This document shows, in pieces, positions 43,164-50,354 of a stretch of DNA of 64,000 nt. The stretch comes from Luteolibacter luteus (GTDB lineage: Bacteria > Verrucomicrobiota > Verrucomicrobiia > Verrucomicrobiales > Akkermansiaceae), in the NCBI RefSeq assembly GCF_012913485.1, contig NZ_CP051774.1:6324001-6388000 (forward strand), written 5' to 3'. The position numbers and the translations under genes were made by a program. Position 1 is the stretch's first letter. Each line of letters begins with the position of its first letter. Below the pieces are notes generated by a model. It searched no databases and was not told where the DNA came from. It worked only from the letters and a program-made list of their open reading frames with translations.

Positions 43164-43648
43164 ATCCGAAGCCGCTCCATCGCTCCATCACCTTCTGGTC
43201 CGGCATCTTCGTGATGGGCTTCATTACGTGGGCGTGGAGGGATTCATCGATGATGACGAGCGGGACCCATGTCGGACGAGTCGCAGGAATGAATTGCGAG
43301 GGCTTTGTCGGAATCCGGTGGTTCCAGAAAGACACATTCTTTGCACAGGCTTCCTTTCGCAGGCCGCTGAGGTCGGCCACCCGAACCCCAAGCTTTCCGA
43401 TAGCCCGTATTGCCTTGGTCCGCGGCCAAGGGCTCCCTGTCGATAAGCACCCAAGCAAGCGCATCCCGGGATTGAGCGAGCAGAACAGGATCATTGGCGA
43501 GATGAGCTACCTCCGCAGCGAAAATTGGATCATCTTCATTCCCCACTGGCTGCTGATCCTCGCGGTAGCGGGGACGTGGGCCGGGGTGATGGCATGGCGG
43601 CGTCGGAGGATTGAGAAGGGGCTGAAGGGGTCATCGATGGGTGGATGA
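43160..43648 (+). CDS. AWWDS-family two-helix membrane protein, member 4
   Basis: The 162-residue protein begins exactly like member 3 for 26 residues (MNPKPLHRSITFWSGIFVMG, FITWAW), then RDSSMMTSGTHVGRVAGMNC. The middle has GFVGIRWFQKDTFFAQASFR and FPIARIALVRGQGLPVDKHP, resembling member 2. Helix 2 begins IFIPHWLLILAVAGTWAGVM, with tail RRRRIEKGLKGSSMGG. It is a mosaic by eye: 5' part as member 3, 3' part as member 2. Second gene of a coupled pair. Confidence 0.8.
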   Translation: MNPKPLHRSITFWSGIFVMGFITWAWRDSSMMTSGTHVGRVAGMNCEGFVGIRWFQKDTFFAQASFRRPLRSATRTPSFPIARIALVRGQGLPVDKHPSKRIPGLSEQNRIIGEMSYLRSENWIIFIPHWLLILAVAGTWAGVMAWRRRRIEKGLKGSSMGG

Positions 43649-43660
43649 TGCCGGGCTCTT

Positions 43661-44000
43661 CCCCGGGAGCGCGGAGGCTCCGCCCCGCAGAGTGGTCCCT
43701 AGAAGAGGATCGTTCTCCCGTGCTCAACGGAGAAAGGCCATCGCCTTGCTGCAGATCTATAAGTCAGCACTTTCGACCTGTTCTGCCCTTATCGACGAAC
43801 CACTCTAAGGACCACTCTGCGGGGCGGAGCGGTCCTTGAGGCGCATCGTTCTCCCGTGATCAACGGAGAAAGGCCATCGCCTTGCTGCAGATCGATCTAC
43901 AAGGCGGCTTTAAAGGGGGCGCTCTTTGGCGCTTGCTATCCTTGTCGATAAACAGCCCTCAAGGACCGCTCTGCGGGGCGGAGCCTCCGCGCTCCCGGGG
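43661..44000. repeat. R4 repeat block (GGAGGCTCCGCCCCGCAGAG) with 136-bp direct repeat
   Basis: R4 occurs forward at 43670-43697 and inverted at 43808-43835 and 43962-44000. Between them CGTTCTCCCGTG-TCAACGGAG and AGGCCATCGCCTTGCTGCAG are repeated with an offset of 136 bp (43711 and 43847). No gene is supported in 43649-44119. R4 is seen only beside the membrane-gene arrays. Confidence 0.9.
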
Positions 44001-44180
44001 GGAAGAGCCTTGTGGAGGGCTTTGCCTCGATCTCACCGGGACTTGACGCCACGAGATTCTCCCCGCTCCATGATCGGCGAAACGATGTCTCCCCCGCCCC
44101 GGGAACTTATGTGCCTTTCATGAATCCGAAGCCGCTCCCCCGCTCCATCACCTTCTGGTCCGGCATCTTCGTGATGCTTT
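43989..44180 (+). repeat. Duplicated upstream region plus gene start, copy 2
   Basis: Second copy of the block at 42548-42740 (GACTTGACGCCACGAGATTC onward), leading into member 5. Confidence 0.92.
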
Positions 44181-44617
44181 TTATCACCTGGGCATGGTGG
44201 GATTCGTTCCAGAACTACTCGGTCGCCTACGTGCGCGATCGCATCGAGGTGCAGTCCACGCAAGGGATGATGGTCTTCGGAGAGGCCGATCAGATCGATC
44301 CGATGGGTGGCAAGCGGGTGAAGCGGACAAGCAAGCTCCCCACGAAGGTCTTTCCGGAGCCGGTATTCCTCAGGGGTGGTGGAGAGACCTTGGAGGACGA
44401 GGCGCAGTACCGGAAATGGGATGAGGAGATGAGAGCCGCACCGGATCAAATCGTCCGGGCCCGGCTCGATATGAAGACCTTTCCGCGCGATCAGGTAAGG
44501 CTGATGCTTCCCTACTGGCTATTCGTGCTCGCCGTGGCGCTGCCGTGGTGCGGGCTGCTGATGCTGCGCGCGCGGAGGATCCGGAAGGCGGCAAGCCGGG
44601 GTCTAACAGAACCATGA
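44120..44617 (+). CDS. AWWDS-family two-helix membrane protein, member 5
   Basis: The 165-residue protein begins MNPKPLPRSITFWSGIFVML then FITWAWWDSFQNYSVAYVRD. The middle domain (DRIEVQSTQGMMVFGEADQI, GETLEDEAQYRKWDEEMRAA) is more acidic than in the others. Helix 2 begins LMLPYWLFVLAVALPWCGLL, with tail MLRARRIRKAASRGLTEP. It is coupled to the next member by ATGA. Upstream DNA is the duplicated block shared with member 3. Confidence 0.8.
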   Translation: MNPKPLPRSITFWSGIFVMLFITWAWWDSFQNYSVAYVRDRIEVQSTQGMMVFGEADQIDPMGGKRVKRTSKLPTKVFPEPVFLRGGGETLEDEAQYRKWDEEMRAAPDQIVRARLDMKTFPRDQVRLMLPYWLFVLAVALPWCGLLMLRARRIRKAASRGLTEP

Positions 44618-45108
44618 AGCCGCGGCCCATCCATCGCTCGCCTGTCTTCTGGCTCGGACTGCCGGGGCTGCTCTTTATCCTGTGGACCTGGCATGATTCA
44701 CTGACCCGTGAGGCGGGCATCTTTCGATCGGCATGGCTGGAAGGTCCGGTTCACTCCGTCGGCGTGATGGATACGATCTGCTACCGGTCGGCGGGATTCC
44801 ATGCGATCTATCACGTCATCGATCCCGGTCCGGGCGAGAGTGTCCGGCATTACCCGATCGAGATGTGGCGGGATGATCTGCTGCCGGGATTGCTGGCCGA
44901 GCGGGCTTCCCCGCTTCTCGCCTGGAAGACGCCGGACCCCGTTTTTGCCAATCCCCGCATCTTCATCCGCGGAGTCATCATCCCTCACTGGCTGGCGCTG
45001 GTACTCTATGGCGTGGCATGGGGCGGGGTCATCGGCTGGAGGCAAGTGCGCATCCGGCGGGCGGAATCCGCCACGGGCTCCGCAGGAGCGGTCCGAGAGG
45101 GAATGTAG
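44614..45108 (+). CDS. AWWDS-family two-helix membrane protein, member 6 (divergent start)
   Basis: The 164-residue protein begins MKPRPIHRSPVFWLGLPGLL then FILWTWHDSLTREAGIFRSA, so the motif is TWHDS. The middle (GVMDTICYRSAGFHAIYHVI) contains a cysteine, unusual here. Helix 2 begins VIIPHWLALVLYGVAWGGVI, with tail WRQVRIRRAESATGSAGAVR. The last residues and the TAG stop are read from an R2 unit, so its 3' end has been replaced by repeat DNA. Second gene of a coupled pair. Confidence 0.78.
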   Translation: MKPRPIHRSPVFWLGLPGLLFILWTWHDSLTREAGIFRSAWLEGPVHSVGVMDTICYRSAGFHAIYHVIDPGPGESVRHYPIEMWRDDLLPGLLAERASPLLAWKTPDPVFANPRIFIRGVIIPHWLALVLYGVAWGGVIGWRQVRIRRAESATGSAGAVREGM

Positions 45109-45215
45109 CGGCGCTCTATGAGCGTCGCACTTTGGCGGCACGGGCTGCATCGGGGGATCATGGATTCGTCATTCTAAGGTAGGGAACAAGTGCACCACTT
45201 GTCCGCGAGCGGTCC
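45077..45215 (+). repeat. R2 unit and R3 unit (forward)
   Basis: R2 at 45077-45153 overlaps the end of member 6; R3 follows at 45176-45215. Left wing of the mirror locus 45077-45799. Confidence 0.93.
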
Positions 45216-45238
45216 GAGGACGCGCTCCGCACATTCCA

Positions 45239-45528
45239 CGCCCCGGAGGGGCCACAGCCAATAGCCGGTGGTCGAGCGCAGCGAAAACCACCGGTTCCGC
45301 CGGTGGAGGTATTGAACCCCGGCAGGGGTTCCGGCGCGCGGGAAGTCGTCTCGATGTCCCCTCCGCGGTTACCGAGGAATTCCTTGGGCAACACGGATTC
45401 CACGCATTCACTTCGCCGTCGGGGCGCATCGCTGGAACCCCATCCGGGGTTCAATTTCATGCGTGGGCCTACCGGTGGTTTTCGCTGCGCTCGACCACCG
45501 GCTATTGGCTATTTGCCCTCCGGGCAAT
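45239..45528 (-). repeat. R1 REPIN-like element, copy 14 (reverse)
   Basis: Full copy in which the inner motif reads GAAGTCGTCTCGATGTCCCC instead of GAAGTCACCTC, a variant shared with copy 15. On the right, CTGGAGTCTCCGGGCATGCA is a partial second REP end. Confidence 0.95.
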
Positions 45529-45629
45529 CAGGCCGGGTCAGCTGGAGTCTCCGGGCATGCAGCCGATAGCTGGACCCTCCGGGCAATGAGATCGGACCAG
45601 CTGGAGATTGTTAGAGAATCGATGATCCC

Positions 45630-45799
45630 CCGATGCGGCTGATGCCGCGATAGTCCGACGCTCATAGAGCGCCGCTACATTTTCTTTTGGACCGCTCCGG
45701 AGGAGCGCGGTGGGTGGATCCCCGATGCGGCTGATGCCGCGAGTTTGCGACGGCCATAGACCGACGCTACATTTTCTTTCGGACTGCTCCTGCGGAGCC
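45630..45799 (-). repeat. R2 array, 2 units (reverse)
   Basis: Units at 45630 and 45722 close the mirror locus. No gene is supported in 45109-45892. Confidence 0.94.
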
Positions 45800-45892
45800 T
45801 CGGGGGACAGGCTTGGCGAGTTATGGGAAGGAGGACTTGCGCTGTTACTGATTTTCTTCCATCCGCCGCAGGGATCGACTAGAGATGATCCA

Positions 45893-46477
45893 TTGAAGCC
45901 AGCTCCTCTCCATCGCTCGCTGACCTTCTGCTCGGGGATCTTCGTGATGATCTTCATCGTGTGGTCCTGGCGGGACTCCATGACGGCGACCACCTATGCC
46001 TTCGTGAGTCCTTACTCGGTGCTCAGCGAGTGTGGCGCGCTCTCCGTTTGCCGGGGCGTGCCGACCGGCACCCAGGCGATGGGGAGGGATGCCACCGCGC
46101 TGGCCGGCGGATTGGTGGCCGTGGCTTGTCCCCCACCCGCCTTTCGCCGCGGGTCCGGGGAATACGGGACCATTCTCCCGCAGCCGGGCGAGCCTCATCA
46201 CGTGTGGGCGCTGGATGTAATGAAGATGGCACCTACGAACTGCTGGCTGCTGATGATCCCGCACTGGCTGCTGCTACTGGCGGTGACCATGGTGTGGGCA
46301 CCCGCCCTGATCCTGCGGCAGCGGAGAACCGGCCGCGCGCTGCGAGTGAGCGAGATGCTTCCGAAAGAAAATACAGCTACTTCTCCACCCACCACTCCAA
46401 CTGCCGTTCGTAGGCGATGGCTTCTTCGATCCGCTTGCGGGCGGGCTCGGGGAGATCGGGGCGCTCCTTCAGCTTGA
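45893..46477 (+). CDS. AWWDS-family two-helix membrane protein, member 7
   Basis: The 194-residue product starts at TTG with LKPAPLHRSLTFCSGIFVMI then FIVWSWRDSMTATTYAFVSP. The middle (SECGALSVCRGVPTGTQAMG) has two cysteines. Helix 2 begins LMIPHWLLLLAVTMVWAPAL. After the usual basic tail (LRQRRTGRALRVSEML) the frame runs 40 residues further, overlapping the 3' end of the convergent gene by about 100 bp, so the natural stop has probably been lost. It is not coupled to another member. Confidence 0.75.
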   Translation: MKPAPLHRSLTFCSGIFVMIFIVWSWRDSMTATTYAFVSPYSVLSECGALSVCRGVPTGTQAMGRDATALAGGLVAVACPPPAFRRGSGEYGTILPQPGEPHHVWALDVMKMAPTNCWLLMIPHWLLLLAVTMVWAPALILRQRRTGRALRVSEMLPKENTATSPPTTPTAVRRRWLLRSACGRARGDRGAPSA

Positions 46478-47621
46478 GCAGCGCGGGCAGGCTGACAGGG
46501 GTGGTGGCGGCGACGGTCCTCAACACATCATCGTCTTCCTCCCCTTCATAAAGCGCGAGCATGGCATCGACGGTGGCCGCATCCCTCAGACCACCGCGGA
46601 AGATCATCGAGTTGTAGAGCTCCTGCTTTTTCCCTGCGGGCATGTCCCACTCCTCCAGCCAGCGGGCGGCCTTTTCCGGCTCCGCCTGAAGCCAGGCGAC
46701 CATGGCAATACTACGTTCATAGGAGACCTCCGGCGAGATCCCATCCAGCCACGCGAGGCCTGCTTCCCGATCCTCCAGTATCCAGCGGGCCGCGACGAGA
46801 CCCGCGATCCTGGATCGCTCGGAGCTCGCTTCCGGGAAAGCCTCCGCCAGGCGCGCACTGACAGCGGGCCAATCCGACCCGGCAGCAAGTCCGGCGATGC
46901 AGCCATTGACGGATTGCCAGGAGTAGGGTGACTCGGTTTTCACCATGGTGGCCACCGTGTCGAAAACCTCATCCGGATGGCTCGCGGTGATGTCTTTGAC
47001 AAGCTCCTCCAAGCCCTCGATCTCGCCGTAGCTGGCCCCATGGCTCGGATCTGTTAGAGCGTCGAGCACGCGGAGCGGGTCCTTCCGCGCGATGCCAGTG
47101 AGCACGGTGCCCGCGGCGCGGCGATCATCCTCTTTCAGGCGGCTGAGGAAGAGCTCCCATGCGGCATCCGGATCGAGCCGGGTGTAGCGCTCCCACAGGG
47201 CGCGATGAAGAAACCGGGGACGACCGTGATGCCCGGTGTCATCACCCCTGTTGGTGTAGGGAATCGCCCGATCCGCCTCCTCCACCATTTCGCGAAGCGC
47301 CGCGAAGCTGAGGGCAGAGACCAGGGCATCGAAGCGGGCAAGCATGTCCTCCTTGTCCGGCACGGGGCTGTAGTCTCGCAGCCATGACTTGATCTGCGCG
47401 ATGCGTGCGGCATCGCTTTCACCGGAGAGGTCGTGGCGGCCGCGCCGCGGATCGGACGCATTTGCCGTCCGCGGTCCCTTGGCAGAGGCATGCTTGCCGG
47501 ACTGTAGATCCGGATCGGAAGACCCGCGCTCCCGGGAGGCCAATCCCGCGATCAGCAGCAAGACGGCCACGCCCGCTCCGGAAAGGAGCAAGCGCCGTTG
47601 CAGGATCACTGGGGATTTCAC
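46377..47621 (-). CDS. Membrane-anchored helical-repeat protein (unknown)
   Basis: The 414-residue protein starts at GTG 47621 with a signal anchor (PVILQRRLLLSGAGVAVLLL). A basic linker follows, then about 330 residues of helical hairpins with conserved W and A positions (DPDAAWELFLSRLKEDDRRA, DREAGLAWLDGISPEVSYER, EPEKAARWLEEWDMPAGKKQ), similar in style to repeat proteins abundant in Verrucomicrobiota. Probably extracytoplasmic; the function is unknown. It is the only gene of this strand in the region and is probably a host gene inserted among the membrane paralogs. The frame is open to 47741. Confidence 0.7.
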   Translation of the reverse strand: MKSPVILQRRLLLSGAGVAVLLLIAGLASRERGSSDPDLQSGKHASAKGPRTANASDPRRGRHDLSGESDAARIAQIKSWLRDYSPVPDKEDMLARFDALVSALSFAALREMVEEADRAIPYTNRGDDTGHHGRPRFLHRALWERYTRLDPDAAWELFLSRLKEDDRRAAGTVLTGIARKDPLRVLDALTDPSHGASYGEIEGLEELVKDITASHPDEVFDTVATMVKTESPYSWQSVNGCIAGLAAGSDWPAVSARLAEAFPEASSERSRIAGLVAARWILEDREAGLAWLDGISPEVSYERSIAMVAWLQAEPEKAARWLEEWDMPAGKKQELYNSMIFRGGLRDAATVDAMLALYEGEEDDDVLRTVAATTPVSLPALLKLKERPDLPEPARKRIEEAIAYERQLEWWVEK

Positions 47622-47794
47622 GGCTGGCGTGATATCAGGCCCGTCCCCTCTCCGGCGAGGGTGAAATGAGGGCGTGCCGGGGACTGCAAGCCACCACCCC
47701 GCGACGCGCAGACCGATTCGCGATGCTCCCTCCACCCCCATCGCCGAAGGATTCTTTTGACGCGCCGATCCTCTATCTCCATCGTGCCGTGAAG

Positions 47795-48187
47795 ATGAAG
47801 CATCGTGCGGTGATCCAGACAGTCCTGGCCCTTTGCGCGCTCTCCCCGCTGGGGGCGATTCTGCTGCTGCAGCGGAGGGAAAGCCTGAAGCCGATGCCGC
47901 TCACCTGGCCGCAGTGGGAGATGGGCAATCAAGTCATCGATCCCCTGGCGATCTCCGCCGCCCTCGCCTACGTGGGTTCCGCGTGGTTCTTCGAGCGGAT
48001 GGTGTGGGCCGCGCCCGCCCTGCGCGGCTTCCAGCTGGTCTGGGTGTCTCTCTTTGCCGGCGGCATCACCCTCTTCATCATGGGCCAGCTCATCCCCGGC
48101 TTTGCAGGCATCGTCGGGCTGGCCTTGATTGGAAAGGCATTCGAGTCTCGGCGGGATGAGAGCAAGAAACGGCAAAGTGGCGGGTGA
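47795..48187 (+). CDS. Small multi-helix membrane protein
   Basis: The 130-residue product begins MKHRAVIQTVLALCALSPLG, then AILLLQRRESLKPMPLTWPQ, and has further helices AISAALAYVGSAWFF and GFQLVWVSLFAGGITLFIMG. It has three to four membrane helices, unlike the two of its neighbours, and no AWWDS motif. It lies 23 bp before member 8. The family is not recognised. Confidence 0.6.
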   Translation: MKHRAVIQTVLALCALSPLGAILLLQRRESLKPMPLTWPQWEMGNQVIDPLAISAALAYVGSAWFFERMVWAAPALRGFQLVWVSLFAGGITLFIMGQLIPGFAGIVGLALIGKAFESRRDESKKRQSGG

Positions 48188-48210
48188 GTCGTGAGCATCA
48201 GAAAGGCAGG

Positions 48211-48774
48211 ATGATGAAGTGGCGCTGGTATCGCTCCGTGATCTTTTGGGCGGGGATCTTCGTGATGGCCTCTCTCACGTGGGCGTGGCGGGATTCGGTG
48301 AAGATCCCGCGGTCCCTGGAATGGGGCCGCTGGGAGATCGACCACTGGGCCTCCGGACTGGCGATCAGCAAGCCACCGAAGCCGCCGCAGAAGTTCCGCT
48401 TCGACCGGACATTCTGGGATCCGAATATCTTCAATGGCTCGATGCCGCCCGAGCAGATCCTTAGCGATGCGGGCCCGCGTTCGCTCGAGAAGATGCGCTG
48501 GGCGAAGCCGGGCTTCTGCAGTTATCCGGAGATCCCGGTGGACGACTCGAGATGGCCGCCACCCAAGGCGATGAAGGCGGGAGAGGATCTCGGCTTTCGC
48601 CAGATCCTCATGGTCCGCTGGGGCCAGCGTCTTGCAACCGGTCCCGCCGGCAACACCGGAGTCATCCCTGGTGGCTGGCTCCTCTTCCTGCCCTACTGGC
48701 TCTTGATCGCAGCCTTCGCGGCCCTGTGGTTCCTGGTGCTGCTGTGGAGATCGAAGAGAAAGACGCAGGGATAG
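48211..48774 (+). CDS. AWWDS-family two-helix membrane protein, member 8 (KWRW subtype)
   Basis: The 187-residue protein begins MMKWRWYRSVIFWAGIFVMA then SLTWAWRDSVKIPRSLEWGR. The N-terminal MKWRWYRS links it to the second array at 53.5 kb rather than to its immediate neighbours. The middle is proline-rich (PPKPPQKFRFDRTFWDPNIF). Helix 2 begins LFLPYWLLIAAFAALWFLVL, with tail LWRSKRKTQG. A GTG at 48184 is an alternative start; the ATG pair at 48211-48216 follows AAAGGCAGG. Confidence 0.77.
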   Translation: MMKWRWYRSVIFWAGIFVMASLTWAWRDSVKIPRSLEWGRWEIDHWASGLAISKPPKPPQKFRFDRTFWDPNIFNGSMPPEQILSDAGPRSLEKMRWAKPGFCSYPEIPVDDSRWPPPKAMKAGEDLGFRQILMVRWGQRLATGPAGNTGVIPGGWLLFLPYWLLIAAFAALWFLVLLWRSKRKTQG

Positions 48775-48863
48775 ATGCGGCCACTCAAGAGGTAGGCCCT
48801 CCTCCTCCGGCGCGGACGGCGCATGCGGGCCGCGGCGCAAGACCATCTAACAAAAAAAACTCC

Positions 48864-49367
48864 ATGAAACCGAAACCCCTCCATCGCTCGATCACCTTCT
48901 GGTCCGGCATCCTCGTGATGATCTTCATCGCTTGGGTGTGGGTGGATTCATCCCGCTTCGCATCGGATGCCTACCGTCATCCCTACCGGATCGGGACTGT
49001 GCGGGGGATCGTGTACCTCCACCGGGAGAGTGCCGTCAGGATCACGCCACCCGCGACGATGGCCCGGCACCGGCTTGGCCCAGGGGCCATCGAGTTCCAT
49101 GTATTCCCGCCGCCGCTTTTCGCCCGCGGGAAGCAAAGGACGATCCCCGACACTCCGCCCGAGGCCGACATCGTGGAGCAGGTGAAGCGGGAGATCGCGA
49201 CCTCGCCACCAGATGCGTGGGTCGTCGTCATTCCCCACTGGCTCCTCTTGCTCGCCGCCATCACGGTGTGGCTCGCCGGACTCGTCTGGCGGGACCGGCG
49301 GCAAGTGCGGGCGGGGCGATCGGCTCCGGAGGAGCGGTCCGAAAGAGAATGTAGCGGCGCTCTATGA
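48864..49367 (+). CDS. AWWDS-family two-helix membrane protein, member 9
   Basis: The 167-residue protein begins MKPKPLHRSITFWSGILVMI then FIAWVWVDSSRFASDAYRHP. The middle (YRIGTVRGIVYLHRESAVRI, AIEFHVFPPPLFARG) is beta-like. Helix 2 begins VVIPHWLLLLAAITVWLAGL, with tail VWRDRRQVRAGRS. The last 13 residues (APEERSERECSGAL) and the stop come from an R2 unit read in a different frame from that used by member 6. TCTAACAAAAAA precedes the ATG. Confidence 0.78.
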   Translation: MKPKPLHRSITFWSGILVMIFIAWVWVDSSRFASDAYRHPYRIGTVRGIVYLHRESAVRITPPATMARHRLGPGAIEFHVFPPPLFARGKQRTIPDTPPEADIVEQVKREIATSPPDAWVVVIPHWLLLLAAITVWLAGLVWRDRRQVRAGRSAPEERSERECSGAL

Positions 49368-49476
49368 GCGTCGGTGACTGGCGGCATGGGCCGCATCGAT
49401 CGATCATCGATCCGCCCTTCAAAGGTAGGGACAAGCGCCCTCGCTTGTCCGTGGATGGGTCCTTGTTGTTAGGCCA
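49322..49476 (+). repeat. R2 unit and R3 unit (forward)
   Basis: R2 at 49322-49399 overlaps the end of member 9; R3 at 49421-49476. Left wing of the mirror locus 49322-50043. Confidence 0.93.
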
Positions 49477-49484
49477 CATCTTCC

Positions 49485-49775
49485 ATGCCCCGGAGGGGCA
49501 ACCGCCAATAGCCGGTGGTCGAGCGCAGCGAAAACCACCGGTGGGTCCACGCATGAAATTGAACCCCGAATGGGGTTCCAGAGATGTGCCCCGACGACGA
49601 AGTGAATGCGTGGAATCCGTGATGCCCAAGGAATTCCCCGGTAACCGCGGAGGGGACATCGAGACGACTTCCCGCGCGCCGGAACCCCTGCCGGGGTTCA
49701 ATACCTCTACCGGCGTAACCGGTGGTTTTCGCTGCGCTCGACCACCGGCTATTGGCTGTGGCCCCTCCGGGGCAT
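49485..49775 (+). repeat. R1 REPIN-like element, copy 15 (forward)
   Basis: Full copy whose interior is almost the exact reverse of copy 14 (GACGACGAAGTGAATGCGTG), so the two loci flanking the 45-49 kb genes carry inverted copies. Confidence 0.95.
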
Positions 49776-49807
49776 GGAAGGCGGGCATGGAATGTGCGGC
49801 GCGCGTC

Positions 49808-50043
49808 CTCGGACCATTCGCGGACAAGCGGGGCGCTTGTCCCTACCTTTGAAGGACGGATTGATGATCGATCGATGCGGCCCGTGCCGCGATAGTCCGA
49901 CGCTCATAGAGCGCCGCTACATTTCCTTTCGGACCGCTCCTGCGGAGCATGGGATGAACGCACAAGGATACGGCCCGCGCCGCCAATCACCGACGGCCAT
50001 AGAGCGCCGCTACATTTTTTGTGAGGACGCTCCCTGCGGAGCG
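49808..50043 (-). repeat. R3 unit and two R2 units (reverse)
   Basis: R3 reverse at 49808-49854, then R2 reverse units at 49873 and 49967, completing the mirror. No gene is supported in 49368-50109. Confidence 0.94.
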
Positions 50044-50109
50044 TGAAGCAAAAGTACGAGCTTGGCAGTAGAAGCGTGCCTCGCCGTCGTGGGATGCTGT
50101 GGCGAAATT

Positions 50110-50322
50110 ATGGTAAGCCAACCTGACGTCCCGCCGCCATCGAATCCAGCACCGGCCCCGGCGCCTCGCGCGAGCGATGCGGCACTGGGAGCGGCGAAGC
50201 TTGAGGAGGACCTGAGAAGGAAGCGCCGCTCGGTGGCTTCATCATTCCTCGCGGGCGAGACGGGATCGACGGCGGGCGGATCTTCCGCGGGGGTGCCGCA
50301 GGGGAAGCCATTCCTGGGCTAA
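50110..50322 (+). CDS. Small phage protein upstream of portal
   Basis: The 70-residue product begins MVSQPDVPPPSNPAPAPAPR and has a charged centre (LEEDLRRKRRSVASSFLAGE) and a GVPQGKPFLG end. Such small Pro/Gly-rich proteins often precede the portal in T7/BPP-1-like phages. Its exact role is not known. Confidence 0.65.
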   Translation: MVSQPDVPPPSNPAPAPAPRASDAALGAAKLEEDLRRKRRSVASSFLAGETGSTAGGSSAGVPQGKPFLG

Positions 50323-50354
50323 GCCAATAAACCAGCAGCGAACAAACCACGACG

